Notes: generated by a model not told the origin, from the letters alone. Counted from the stretch's first letter, positions 27,039 through 36,101 are shown. The stretch is DNA of 64,000 nucleotides from Alphaproteobacteria bacterium UBA2903 (GCA_002349565.1 DEDN01000035.1:1-64000), one strand, 5' to 3'. Translations and numbers: made by a program.

Positions 27039-28696
27039 GCAAGCCTTTGATTGACGTGAACGGCAACCCGCGCGAACAGTTGTCCGATTTGCTGAAACGG
27101 CACAGCGTTGATTGTTTGACTTGCCCGAAAGCGGGAAAGTGCGAAATACAGGATTTGTGCGCGCGCTGGCAGCCGAAAATCAAAACGTTGCCCGTCGAAA
27201 ATGAAAATGTTGATTTGGGCATGCTGATTGAACGTCATCCCGAACGGTGCATCCGTTGCGGCAGCTGTGCCGAATTTGTGCGGGCTGCGGGGGAAGAGGC
27301 GGACACGCTGCCGATTTCAAAGCCCGTTTTGTCGCCTTTGTCGGGAACGCTGATTGATATTTGCCCCGCGGGGGCTTTGACCGACAAAACGCAAAAAAAG
27401 CTGATTCGCGTTTGGGAAACGGCGGCGGTTCAAAGCATTGACGTGTCGGATGCGGCGCTGGCGGACATTAAAATAGAAACGGCTGCGGGCGAAATCGTGC
27501 GCATAACGCCCGCTTCGGAAATGCCGATTTCGGACACGGCGCGTTTTTCGTTCGACGGATTGCGGGTCAACCGTTTGGATCGCCCGTATGTGCGTGAAAA
27601 CGGTGTGCTGAAAGAATGTTCATGGGCGGAAGCCTTGACGGCGGTTGCCGACAAGCTGAAAACCGTTTCCCCGCAAAAGGCGGCGGCGCTTGTCGGAAAA
27701 TTCGCCGACGGCGAAAGCATGCTAGCTTTGCGCGATTTGCTGGCGGCGTTTGGAGCGCATGCGGTTGAGGCGCGCGCAGGGACGGAGTACTTTGACGGAA
27801 ACAGCCGGCAATTCCATTTGTTCAACACCCCGTTTGCCAAAATCAAAGAAGCGGACGCTTTGCTGACGATCGGAGTCGATTTGAGCGAAGTTCTGCCCGC
27901 AATTGATTTCGCGATTCGTCAAAACCCGATGCCGCGAAAGGAAATTTCCGATTTGAGCGCGCTTGAAACGGAAAAGCTGTTCGATTCGGCAAAAAATCCG
28001 ATGGTGATTGTCGGTGCGGGCGTTGCGAACAGACGGGATGCGGCGTCGGCGTTCGAAGCGATTTACCGTTTCTGCAAACAAAAGAATGTTATCCGCGGCG
28101 ATTGGAACGGCTATAACTTTGTGTCGGACAACACGGCTTTTGTCGGGGCTGCGGAACTGGGATTGATTTCGGAAACGCCGCTGCGTCCCGAAATCGCGGC
28201 GGGCAAGTTCGATTTTGTGTATTTGCTGGACGACGATTCGGTGTCAAGGGCGGATTTGGGCGACGCATTCGTTGTATATCAGGGGTTCTGCGCGTCAAGG
28301 GCGGCGCGTGCGGCGGATGTGATTTTGCCGGGCGTCGCGCCGACGGAAAAGCATGCGACGTATGTCGACGCGCAGGGAATCGCAAAATCGACCGCGCCCG
28401 CTTTGCCGCCGTTCGGACAAGCGCGGGAAGACTGGAAAATCCTGCGCGCCCTGTCCGAATATGCGGGAACGATGCCTTTGCCGTACGATGACTTGGATGC
28501 CGTGCGCGACGCTTTGGCGGGGACGAGCGTTGTTTTTTACAAACGCGGCGAGCTTGCTTCCGCCTCTGACGAATCGTTCGGAACAAAAGGGGAGCTGTCG
28601 GGGGAAACTGTGAAGAGTCCCGATTACAAACCCGACGAGATCTGCAAAAATTCGGCGCGGATGAGGGCGCTCAGACGGGAAAGGCGGAAACCATGA
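27035..28696 (+). CDS. nuoG: NADH-quinone oxidoreductase subunit G lacking the N1b ferredoxin domain
   Basis: 553 residues. The usual first 80 residues or so (2Fe-2S cluster N1b) are missing; the protein starts just before the N3 site. N3 ligands H23, C27, C30, C36 and N4 ligands C72, C75, C78, C110 are all present. The molybdopterin-oxidoreductase-like domain follows (RLDRPYVRENGVL onwards). The start overlaps nuoD by four bases, where nuoE and nuoF normally intervene. Electrons would have to enter at N3/N4 from a different donor, since NADH/FMN subunits are not encoded here. Confidence 0.93.
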   Translation: MSKPLIDVNGNPREQLSDLLKRHSVDCLTCPKAGKCEIQDLCARWQPKIKTLPVENENVDLGMLIERHPERCIRCGSCAEFVRAAGEEADTLPISKPVLSPLSGTLIDICPAGALTDKTQKKLIRVWETAAVQSIDVSDAALADIKIETAAGEIVRITPASEMPISDTARFSFDGLRVNRLDRPYVRENGVLKECSWAEALTAVADKLKTVSPQKAAALVGKFADGESMLALRDLLAAFGAHAVEARAGTEYFDGNSRQFHLFNTPFAKIKEADALLTIGVDLSEVLPAIDFAIRQNPMPRKEISDLSALETEKLFDSAKNPMVIVGAGVANRRDAASAFEAIYRFCKQKNVIRGDWNGYNFVSDNTAFVGAAELGLISETPLRPEIAAGKFDFVYLLDDDSVSRADLGDAFVVYQGFCASRAARAADVILPGVAPTEKHATYVDAQGIAKSTAPALPPFGQAREDWKILRALSEYAGTMPLPYDDLDAVRDALAGTSVVFYKRGELASASDESFGTKGELSGETVKSPDYKPDEICKNSARMRALRRERRKP

Positions 28697-29658
28697 ATGA
28701 ACTTTTGTCGCAGGCAGCCGAGTTTTTCAATGATTTCACGCCGTTGGCAAAGATATGCGGCAGAATGGCGATTCAAGCTGTCGGCATCGTTTTCGCCGCT
28801 ATGCTGCTGCAATTTTTTGAAGAACGCCTGACCGCGCGGATTCAAATGCGTCCGCCGCGCAAAGTCTGTGCGTTTTTTGCTCAACCCGTCAAAGCGTTTT
28901 TCAAAGAACCGTTTGTTCCTTTGACCGCGCAAAAAGCCGCCTATTTGTCTGCCCCCGTGCTGGCTTTGACGCTGGCGGTGTTTTTTTGCTTCTTTCTGCC
29001 GTTCAAGACGGGATTCGAAACGTCGTTCGGGGCGCTGTATTTGATGTTTGCCGCACCCTTTTGCGTGTACGCTTTTGTTTTGGGCGCATGGGGCAGCGGG
29101 TCGAGATTTGCCTTTTTCGGCGCGGTCAGAATGATTGCCCAGATTTTACCCGCTCAGCTGATTATGGGCTTTATCCTTTGCTCCGTTCTGATTTCGGCGG
29201 GCAGCGCGGATGTGCGGGAAATTATGAGCGCACAGAAAAAAATATGGTTTGCCGTGCCGCATTTGCCTCTGTTTGCGCTGTATCTGCCGTGTGCGGCAAT
29301 GACGATTGTACAGACGCCGTTCAATTCGCCCAAGGCGGCGCGCGGGCTGGCATCGGGCGTTTACGCCGAATACGGCGGGATGCCGTATCAAATGATGAAA
29401 ACCGCCGAATCCGTTTTGGAATTGCTGCTGGCGGCGTTGGGCGTGATTTTGTTTTTGGGCGGGGCGTCGTCCGCATGGGGCTGGCTGTTGAAAACAACGG
29501 CGGTCGCGTTTGCGTTGACGGTGATGAAAGCCGCAATGTCCGACGTCAAAACAGAACTGCTGATGCGGGAAAGTTTTAAAACCGTTCTGCCTTTTACCGT
29601 TTTGTGGCTGTTTTTGACTGCGGCGGCGGTGCTGTTCTTTGACGGAGGCGCGGGATGA
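28693..29658 (+). CDS. nuoH: NADH-quinone oxidoreductase subunit H with altered acidic loop
   Basis: 321 residues with about eight hydrophobic helices. FFEERLTARIQMRPP (41-55), KEPFVPLTA and the C-terminal block identify NuoH. The family motif AETNRAPFDLPEAESELVAG aligns with residues 203-222, where TPFNSPKAARGLASG has none of the Glu/Asp residues and gains Lys and Arg. The E in the YEVSLG-type motif is also absent (LPAQLIMG, 152-159), while EYGGM is kept. NuoH normally forms the quinone tunnel and the first part of the E-channel. It overlaps both nuoG and nuoI by four bases. Confidence 0.92.
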   Translation: MNELLSQAAEFFNDFTPLAKICGRMAIQAVGIVFAAMLLQFFEERLTARIQMRPPRKVCAFFAQPVKAFFKEPFVPLTAQKAAYLSAPVLALTLAVFFCFFLPFKTGFETSFGALYLMFAAPFCVYAFVLGAWGSGSRFAFFGAVRMIAQILPAQLIMGFILCSVLISAGSADVREIMSAQKKIWFAVPHLPLFALYLPCAAMTIVQTPFNSPKAARGLASGVYAEYGGMPYQMMKTAESVLELLLAALGVILFLGGASSAWGWLLKTTAVAFALTVMKAAMSDVKTELLMRESFKTVLPFTVLWLFLTAAAVLFFDGGAG

Positions 29659-29972
29659 AATTCGATTTGCCGAAATCGCTGTTTGTCGCCGTCAAGTACG
29701 TCGCGGGCTTTGGTTCTTTGCAAAGGCTGCCCGCCGTTCTGCCTGACACTTCGACCGTTCCGCAATACGACGCCGAAAAATGCGTCGGATGCAAACTGTG
29801 CGCCTGCGCTTGCCCCGCCAAAGCGATTGGTGTTTCGACCGTCAAAGCGGCGGATGGATGGCGTGTTGAAAAGTTCAAGCTTGACGCCGAAAAATGCGCG
29901 CAATGCGCCCTGTGCGTCGAAGCTTGTCCGAAAGGGGCGTTGTCCTTTGAAGGGGAAAAAGAATGTCCGTGA
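29655..29972 (+). CDS. nuoI: NADH-quinone oxidoreductase subunit I
   Basis: 105 residues, shorter than the usual 150-180, trimmed at the N-terminus and C-terminus. Both ferredoxin motifs for clusters N6a and N6b are intact: C43, C46, C49, C53-P and C81, C84, C87, C91-P. It would carry electrons from NuoG (N4) to NuoB (N2). It overlaps nuoJ by 10 bases. Confidence 0.94.
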   Translation: MKFDLPKSLFVAVKYVAGFGSLQRLPAVLPDTSTVPQYDAEKCVGCKLCACACPAKAIGVSTVKAADGWRVEKFKLDAEKCAQCALCVEACPKGALSFEGEKECP

Positions 29973-30448
29973 TTGAATTTTATGTTTTTGCGGGGCTGAT
30001 TGTGGCGGCGGCGTTTTTGTCGGTTGCGGCGCGGTCGCTGTTGTATGCCGTTTTTTTTCAAATGCAGGCGGTCATAGCCGTTGCGGGCGTTTTGGCGGAA
30101 CTGGACGCGTCTTTTTCGGGCTTTGCTTTGACGGCGGCGGCATCCGCGGCGTTGCTGGCTTTTTTGGTCTTTGCGCTGAGCGTGTTTGACATTTCCGAAA
30201 CGCCGAAAGCTTTTCCGCCCAAAGCGGGCAAAGCGTCGGTTTTGTTTTTTGTTTCGGCGGCGGCGGAAGCGGGGTGGCTTTTGTTCAAACCCGATCGGAC
30301 GGCGAATCAAACCGCCGCCGTTTTTCCTTTTTTCGGCGGGACGCTGTATGCGTCCTACGGGGTGTGCGCGGTGGTGTTCGGAACAATCGTTTTATCCTGT
30401 CTGGCGGGCATTGCGACGCTGACGGCGGCTGAAAGGGGGGAGAAATGA
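29963..30448 (+). CDS. nuoJ: NADH-quinone oxidoreductase subunit J (divergent)
   Basis: 161 residues with about five hydrophobic helices. Position between nuoI and nuoK plus the start EFYVFAGLIVAAAFLSVAAR fit NuoJ. The TM3 pi-bulge region (normally QVIVYVGAIMVLFLFVVM) is only loosely matched by FALTAAASAALLAFLVFALS (38-57 region), with the conserved Tyr and Gly absent. NuoJ normally rotates TM3 as a gate between quinone and pump. It overlaps nuoK by four bases. Confidence 0.8.
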   Translation: MSVIEFYVFAGLIVAAAFLSVAARSLLYAVFFQMQAVIAVAGVLAELDASFSGFALTAAASAALLAFLVFALSVFDISETPKAFPPKAGKASVLFFVSAAAEAGWLLFKPDRTANQTAAVFPFFGGTLYASYGVCAVVFGTIVLSCLAGIATLTAAERGEK

Positions 30449-30753
30449 AAATCGATTTTCCCGTGATTTTGACGGTCGGTTTTGTTTTGGTGCTGTTCGG
30501 ACTGTGGGGCGTTTTGCGGCATAACGGCGATTTGATGCGCCAAGTGCTGGCTTTGCATACGGTGTTTTTGGGGGCGGTGTTCAATTTCGCGCTGGGCGGA
30601 GCCTTGTTTCGGGATGCGGCGGGAATGGTTTTCGCTTTTTTGACCGTCTGCCTGACGGGGATTCAGATGACCGCCTGTTTGTGCTTGTTTTTACTGTATT
30701 TTCGCCGTCACAAGCATTTGGATGCTCAGCGAATCGACAAAATGAAAGGCTGA
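30445..30753 (+). CDS. nuoK: NADH-quinone oxidoreductase subunit K lacking the membrane glutamates
   Basis: 102 residues, three hydrophobic helices, the correct length. The second and third helices (about 30-50 and 60-85) contain no Glu or Asp, although NuoK normally carries two essential Glu there (Glu36 and Glu72 in E. coli). His38 lies close to the first position. NuoK is related to MrpC of Na+/H+ antiporters. It overlaps nuoJ by four bases and precedes nuoL by two. Confidence 0.85.
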   Translation: MKIDFPVILTVGFVLVLFGLWGVLRHNGDLMRQVLALHTVFLGAVFNFALGGALFRDAAGMVFAFLTVCLTGIQMTACLCLFLLYFRRHKHLDAQRIDKMKG

Positions 30754-30755
30754 AG

Positions 30756-32549
30756 ATGTTTTTTTTGTTTCTTCCCGTCATTGCCGCCGCCGTTTTGTTC
30801 TTCGCGACCTGTCTGAAGCGCAAAATTCCCGTGTTCGCCGTGGGCTTCGCCTGTTTGGCGGGGGCGTTCGCGCGCATCGGCGCAATGAGCTTGAAAAACG
30901 TGTTTCAAGGCAAGGTTTACGCCCGCAAAATGCTGCCGTTTTTGACGCTGAACGGTGTTGAATACGAATGGGGATTTTCCTTTACGCGCACGGAATTGGT
31001 GCTGACAAGCTTTATTCTGTTCACCGCGCTGCTGAGTCTTGTTTTCGCAAAAAGCTATTTGCAGCCCGAAAAAATCAACCGCTTTACGATGTTTTTGTGC
31101 GCGCTGGCGTTTTGTGTTCTGACGTGCATCGGATCGGATAATTTTTTCCAGTTTTTTGCAGGCTGGGAACTGTCTGTTTTGTTTGCGTATTTGCTGCTGC
31201 TGCTGTTTTTCGAACGCCAATCCGTCAGGCGGGCGGGAAACCGTTTTTTTGTCTGTCACGTGTTGTCCGACATTCCGCTGTTTTGCGCGTTCTATATGCT
31301 GATGAGCCAAACGGGAAGCTTTTTCGTGCCGCCTTTTGTCGCCGTCGAAAGCGTCGCGTTTACCCAAGGACAGGCGATAACGTTCGCGGTTTTGGTGCTG
31401 GTCGGATTAAGCGTCAAGCTGATGCTGTTCGCATCGCCTTTGCCGTTGACGGAAACGGCTGAAATGTGCGTTCCCGTGCTGTCTTTTGCCGCAACGGCGG
31501 CTTTGGGCGGATTGGGGATTTACGCTTTGTACAACGCGTATGTGTTTTTCGCGGGGTTCAAAACGGCGCGGATTGTGCTGTGCGCCGTCGGAGCGCTGAC
31601 CGCTGCGTCCGGAATTGCCGCCGCGCTGTGCCGCGACGACTTTAAAAACGTTTTGACGGGGATGCTGTCCAGTCAGTTCGGATTGGTGCTGACCGTGTTC
31701 GGATTGGCGGGCAGGGATGCGGGATTTTGCGCGTACATCGCGCTGATGCTGCCGATGTCGGGGCTGATTTTGGCGGCGGGAACGGTTATTTACGCTTTGC
31801 GCGCGCAGGAAAATATTACCCGTATGGGGGGATTGAACACGCGCTTGCCCGCTTTGTTCTGGATTATGGGATTGTTGAGCCTGTGCTGCGTCGGATTCCC
31901 CGCCGTCGGCACGTTCGGGGTGTGGCAGGATTTGTACGCCGCTTTGTACGTCAAGGGCAGCTTCGCTTTTGCCGCAGGGTTTGCCGCTTTGTCCTTCGGA
32001 CTGGCATGGGCGTTTGCGCGAATGCTGTACGATGTGTTTTTTGCGCCGCGCAGGATGATGCTGTCCGCCGTGGATGAATTACGTCCCGTCGGGGCGGGAC
32101 TGTCGGTTCCCGTTGCCGTCGTTTTGATTGCGGCGCTGTGTCAGGAAAAGATTTTCGAACAGTCCGTTTTGGACGCTTTGCCGCGCTCCAAAGCGCTGGC
32201 GGTTTTGGCTTTGTCGCTGGTCGGATGCAGCGGATTGTGCTTCGGACTGTTGTACTTCAAGCATCGCAAAAACGAACAGCCGTTCGGCAAAAAAGCCGAA
32301 ACGCTGGCAAATCTGCTGTCTTTTGCGCCGATTTACCAAACGCTGATAGTCCGTCCGTGCCTGTCGTTCGCAAGGGCTTTGTGGTTTTCCGTCGGAACGG
32401 AAGTCTGGTTGGAAAAATTCCCGCGCGCCGTGCAGAAGCTGGCTCAAGACATTCAAAAGCGCCAAAACGGGCGTGTGTCCTCTTTTTTTACGGCGGTTTC
32501 GATCGGACTGTTTTTGCTGATAACCGCTTTAACCATGATGAAAGGATAG
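30756..32549 (+). CDS. nuoL: NADH-quinone oxidoreductase subunit L (divergent)
   Basis: 597 residues from ATG 30756; the upstream in-frame extension lies inside nuoK. About 15 hydrophobic helices. Glu138 in GWEL is the conserved TM5 Glu. The strongest NuoL motif ([20 protein letters not shown]) is not preserved: the corresponding region LPLTETAEMCVPVLSFAAT (229-247) has Phe in place of the TM8 His, and the TM7 Lys is displaced to K221. The C-terminal 200 residues or so are consistent with the lateral helix. NuoL is normally a proton-pumping antiporter-like subunit. Confidence 0.87.
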   Translation: MFFLFLPVIAAAVLFFATCLKRKIPVFAVGFACLAGAFARIGAMSLKNVFQGKVYARKMLPFLTLNGVEYEWGFSFTRTELVLTSFILFTALLSLVFAKSYLQPEKINRFTMFLCALAFCVLTCIGSDNFFQFFAGWELSVLFAYLLLLLFFERQSVRRAGNRFFVCHVLSDIPLFCAFYMLMSQTGSFFVPPFVAVESVAFTQGQAITFAVLVLVGLSVKLMLFASPLPLTETAEMCVPVLSFAATAALGGLGIYALYNAYVFFAGFKTARIVLCAVGALTAASGIAAALCRDDFKNVLTGMLSSQFGLVLTVFGLAGRDAGFCAYIALMLPMSGLILAAGTVIYALRAQENITRMGGLNTRLPALFWIMGLLSLCCVGFPAVGTFGVWQDLYAALYVKGSFAFAAGFAALSFGLAWAFARMLYDVFFAPRRMMLSAVDELRPVGAGLSVPVAVVLIAALCQEKIFEQSVLDALPRSKALAVLALSLVGCSGLCFGLLYFKHRKNEQPFGKKAETLANLLSFAPIYQTLIVRPCLSFARALWFSVGTEVWLEKFPRAVQKLAQDIQKRQNGRVSSFFTAVSIGLFLLITALTMMKG

Positions 32550-32553
32550 ACGG

Positions 32554-34011
32554 ATGCCGCACTTTTCCCTGATTTTCATCATGCTGGCGATGCCTTTGCT
32601 GGGGGCGTTGTTTTTGCTGTTCATCCGCGGCGATGAACAACGAACGGCGGGCAACGCTTATGCCGTGTCGATGCTGATTTCGGGATGCGTGTTTTTGACG
32701 GCGCTGACCGCATGGGCGTTTTTCGGCGCGCACAAAAACGACGTGTTTTCAGCCGTGTTCGTCGATATGCCGACCTTTAAAGTCAGCATGCGCGTCGGCA
32801 TGGACGCTTTGACGCTGTTTTTTGTGGTGCTGATTTCGTTTTTGACCCTGCTGTCCGTGTTTATCAGCCGCAAGAACGTCAAAACCATGGTGCGCGAATA
32901 CATGTTTCTGACGCTGATTGCCGAATCGTTTTTGCTGACCGCCGTGTGCGCCCGCGATTTGTTTTTGTTTTACGCCGCGTTCGAAGCCGCCGTCATTCCG
33001 CTGTTTTTGCTGATTGCGCTGTGGGGCGTGGAGCGGCGCGCCGTGACGCCGTACAGGTTCGGACTGTTCGCGATTATCGGTTCGGTGTTTTTGCTGACGG
33101 GCGTGTTCGTACTGTATCATCAGGCGGGATCGTCCGATTTCGACGTTGTGGAAGCCGCGGCGTTTACGCCGTTTTGCCGCAAGCTGATTTTCGGTCTGTT
33201 TGTGGGTGCAATGGCATTCAAAGCTCCGTTGTTTCCGTTCCATTTCTGGCTGACAGATTCGCTGTCCGAAGCCCCCGCCGCCGCAGGCGTGCTGATTTCG
33301 GGCGTATATTCGAAGCTGATTTTTTATGCTTTCGTGCGGTTTGTGATTCCAATTTCGGGGGCGGAAATCGAACCCGCTTTGCCGTTTTTGTGCGGATGGG
33401 CTTTGGCGACCGCGTTGTACGGCGCGTTGATTGCCGATGTGCAGGACGACATCCGTTCCATTGCGGGGTTCGCCCACTTGACGCAAACGGGATTGCTGGC
33501 TTTGGGATTGTTTTGCCTGACGCCCGAATCGGTGCGCGGCATGCTGTTTTTGTCGGCGGCGCAAGCCGTATCCATGGCGGCGTTTTTGTTGGCATGCGGG
33601 GCGTTGTACCAGCGGGTCGGATACGTCCAGAATATTGTCGGCGTTTTGTCCGTGTTTCCGTACTTGGGGGCGGTGTTTTTCCTGTCCAGTCTGGCGCTGC
33701 TGGCTTTCCCGCCGATGCCCGCGTTTACGGGGCAGTTTTTGATTTTCCAAGCCGCTTTTGCCCAAAACAAAGTGTTCGCCGCTTTGGGACTGGCTGCGGT
33801 GATGCTGCTGTATGTCGCGTTTTTCAAACATTTCAGCCGCTTTTTGTTCGGCGGGGCGGGTGAAATCATCGTTAGCGGCAACGATTTGGGAAAACGGGAA
33901 CGCACCGCCGCCGTTTTGCTGGGCGCCGTGTTTTTGTATTTGGCGCTGACGCCGTCGTCGGTGTTCCGCTTGATCGCCGCCGCCGTCGATCCGCTGTTTG
34001 AACAAGGATGA
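32554..34011 (+). CDS. nuoM: NADH-quinone oxidoreductase subunit M with altered pump residues
   Basis: 485 residues, about 14 helices. The TM5 Glu144 (FEAAVIP), TM7 Lys223 (FKAPLFPFHFWL) and TM8 Lys254 are kept at canonical places. The His of the SxSHMG-type motif is Gln311 (HLTQTG), and the TM12 Glu of GFVGEF is Gln394 (AFTGQF). NuoM is thus the best preserved of the three antiporter-like subunits, but its outlet residue is neutralised. Confidence 0.94.
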   Translation: MPHFSLIFIMLAMPLLGALFLLFIRGDEQRTAGNAYAVSMLISGCVFLTALTAWAFFGAHKNDVFSAVFVDMPTFKVSMRVGMDALTLFFVVLISFLTLLSVFISRKNVKTMVREYMFLTLIAESFLLTAVCARDLFLFYAAFEAAVIPLFLLIALWGVERRAVTPYRFGLFAIIGSVFLLTGVFVLYHQAGSSDFDVVEAAAFTPFCRKLIFGLFVGAMAFKAPLFPFHFWLTDSLSEAPAAAGVLISGVYSKLIFYAFVRFVIPISGAEIEPALPFLCGWALATALYGALIADVQDDIRSIAGFAHLTQTGLLALGLFCLTPESVRGMLFLSAAQAVSMAAFLLACGALYQRVGYVQNIVGVLSVFPYLGAVFFLSSLALLAFPPMPAFTGQFLIFQAAFAQNKVFAALGLAAVMLLYVAFFKHFSRFLFGGAGEIIVSGNDLGKRERTAAVLLGAVFLYLALTPSSVFRLIAAAVDPLFEQG

Positions 34012-34017
34012 CCCTTC

Positions 34018-35403
34018 ATGATTTTTAAACCGATTCTTCCCGAACTGCTGGTTTTGGCGACTGCGCTGACTGCTTTGATGTCCCAAGCGTCGCCGCGCAA
34101 AGCCGCGCGAATCGTTTTGGCGGGTTTTGCTTTGGCTTTAACCGCTGTTTTGTCGCTGAAAGGACAAAAGCTGTTTTTTCAAGGCGGGTTGTTTGTTTCG
34201 GATGCGTTTGCCGTAACAATCAAGTCCGTTTTGCTAGTTTCCGCGGCTTTTTCCGTTTCATTCGGCGCGGATTGGCTGGCGTACAAGCGGTTTTCGCGCG
34301 GGGAATACGCGGCGTTGATTGCTTTTTCCGTCGCGGGGATGATGCTTGCCGTGTCGGCGAACAGTTTTTTGATGCTGTTTTTGGGATTGGAAGCGATGCA
34401 AACGCCGCTGATTTTCCTGACCGCGTACAAACGTCACGGCGAACGGTCGACCGAAGCCGGAATCAAAGCCGTCATGGCGGCGCTGATTTCGTCGGGATTG
34501 TGGCTGTTCGGCGTGTCCGTGATTTACGCGTGTTTGGGGACGGCGGATTTCGCCCGAATCGCGGTGGCGGACAAAAGTGCCGTCATGCCCGCGCTGTTGA
34601 TCGGCGTGTCGTTTGTGACGGCGGGATTTTTCATCAAAGCGGGACAGTCGCCTTTTCATTTATGGCTGCCCGACGTGTACGAAGGTGCGCCCGCCCCCGT
34701 GACCGCTTTTTACGGAACGACGGTCAGACTTGCCGTGCTGTCCGCCTTTGCCCGTGTGGTTATCGTCCCGTTCGGGGACATTGGTTTTTATTGGCATCCC
34801 GTTTTGGAAACCGTTGCCGTTTTGTCGGTGTTCGGCGGGGCTTTGGGACTGCTGGTGCAGACGAATATCAAGCGGTTTGCCGCTTATGCCGTTGTGATGA
34901 CAAACGGAATCGCGGTTGCGGCGGCGGCAATGGGCGGCTTTGCGGCGTTTGTGCTGTTTATCGGCATTAACACCGTTTTGCTGACGGGACTGTTTGCCGT
35001 GATGCTGTCTTTGCGCGTCGGCGGGGATTTAAGCGAAGAATTGAAAGTCTTGAAAGGGCAGGGACGCGCAAACGCCGAACGCGGCGCGCTGTATTCTTTG
35101 GTATTTTTGGGACTGCTGGGACTACCGCCTTTGGCGGGCTTTTGGGCGTATTTCGCGGTGTGGAAAGCGGGGTTTGAAAGCGGGGCGGCGGTTGTCGTCG
35201 TGCTGTTGGCAATCGGCAATATCCTGCCTGCATATGTGTTTTTGAAAATCGTGCGGCAGATGTATTTCTTTGATCCGTCCGACGAACTGAGCCCCGCGCC
35301 CGAACCGATGAAGATCGCCATTGTGTCAAGCGCGGCGACCTCTGTTTTTTTACCGTTCTTTTTGGGCGGTGTGGGACATTTGATTGAACAAACGGTGTGG
35401 TAA
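34018..35403 (+). CDS. nuoN: NADH-quinone oxidoreductase subunit N with altered pump residues
   Basis: 461 residues, about 14 helices. TM5 Glu125 (GLEAMQTP) and TM7 Lys207 (FIKAGQSPFHLWLPDVYEGAP) are kept. TM8 Lys is Arg237 (TTVRLAV) and the TM12 Lys of the GFxxKF motif is Tyr378 (GFWAYF). The SSxAHxGY His is replaced by Thr (VVMTNGIA). It is the last nuo gene, one base before birA, as in other alphaproteobacteria. Confidence 0.94.
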   Translation: MIFKPILPELLVLATALTALMSQASPRKAARIVLAGFALALTAVLSLKGQKLFFQGGLFVSDAFAVTIKSVLLVSAAFSVSFGADWLAYKRFSRGEYAALIAFSVAGMMLAVSANSFLMLFLGLEAMQTPLIFLTAYKRHGERSTEAGIKAVMAALISSGLWLFGVSVIYACLGTADFARIAVADKSAVMPALLIGVSFVTAGFFIKAGQSPFHLWLPDVYEGAPAPVTAFYGTTVRLAVLSAFARVVIVPFGDIGFYWHPVLETVAVLSVFGGALGLLVQTNIKRFAAYAVVMTNGIAVAAAAMGGFAAFVLFIGINTVLLTGLFAVMLSLRVGGDLSEELKVLKGQGRANAERGALYSLVFLGLLGLPPLAGFWAYFAVWKAGFESGAAVVVVLLAIGNILPAYVFLKIVRQMYFFDPSDELSPAPEPMKIAIVSSAATSVFLPFFLGGVGHLIEQTVW

Positions 35404-35404
35404 A

Positions 35405-36097
35405 ATGGAAATTATTTTTAAAGAATCGACTCAAAGCACGAACGAAGACGCCAAAGCTTTGCCCGAAAACGCCGATCATATCGCTGTTTGCGCGAAAACG
35501 CAGACGGGCGGACACGGGCGGCTGGGGCGCAAATGGATAAGCCCCGCGGGCAATCTGTACGTTTCGTTCTGCATCCGCTTGGACAACTTGGCGGCGGCGG
35601 GAAATTACAGTTTTTTGTCGGCGGTGGCGCTGGCGCAGGCTTTGGAAAGCTTCGGACTGAAGCCGCAATGCAAGTGGCCGAACGATTTGCTGATTGACGG
35701 CAAAAAAGTGTCGGGCATTTTGCTGGAAACCGACGGGAAAAGCCGCCTGATTGTCGGAATCGGCGTGAACCTGCTTCCCGTCGAGGCGGAAAATCTGCTC
35801 TACCCCGTCACGTCTTTGGCAAACGAAGGCGTCGAAACAACGCCGCGGGAAGTGCTTTCGCGGCTGGTCGAATGCTTTGAAGCGTTTGAAAAACTGCCGT
35901 TTTCAGCCGTTTTGGACGGCTGGCGGCAAAGGGCGTACGGCTTGGGGCAGCCGATAACGGTCAATCTGCCGACGGGGAAAGTGCAGGGAACTTTTTACGG
36001 GCTTGATAATGACGGCGTGTTGCTGTTAAAGTGCGGGCAACAAATTATGCGAATCACCGCCGGCGATGTGTTTTTCGGCGAACAGGGAAAGAAGTAA
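35405..36097 (+). CDS. birA: Biotin--[acetyl-CoA carboxylase] ligase
   Basis: 230 residues, the short class without an N-terminal repressor domain. The active-site motifs GGHGRLGRKWISPAGNLYVSF (about 39-59) and CKWPNDLLIDGKKVSGIL are intact, plus a C-terminal SH3-like domain. It ligates biotin to BCCP for fatty acid synthesis. ATG 35405 lies one base after the nuoN stop. The nuoN-birA-rnj order is an ancestral alphaproteobacterial linkage. Confidence 0.95.
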   Translation: MEIIFKESTQSTNEDAKALPENADHIAVCAKTQTGGHGRLGRKWISPAGNLYVSFCIRLDNLAAAGNYSFLSAVALAQALESFGLKPQCKWPNDLLIDGKKVSGILLETDGKSRLIVGIGVNLLPVEAENLLYPVTSLANEGVETTPREVLSRLVECFEAFEKLPFSAVLDGWRQRAYGLGQPITVNLPTGKVQGTFYGLDNDGVLLLKCGQQIMRITAGDVFFGEQGKK

Positions 36098-36101
36098 GGT
36101 T

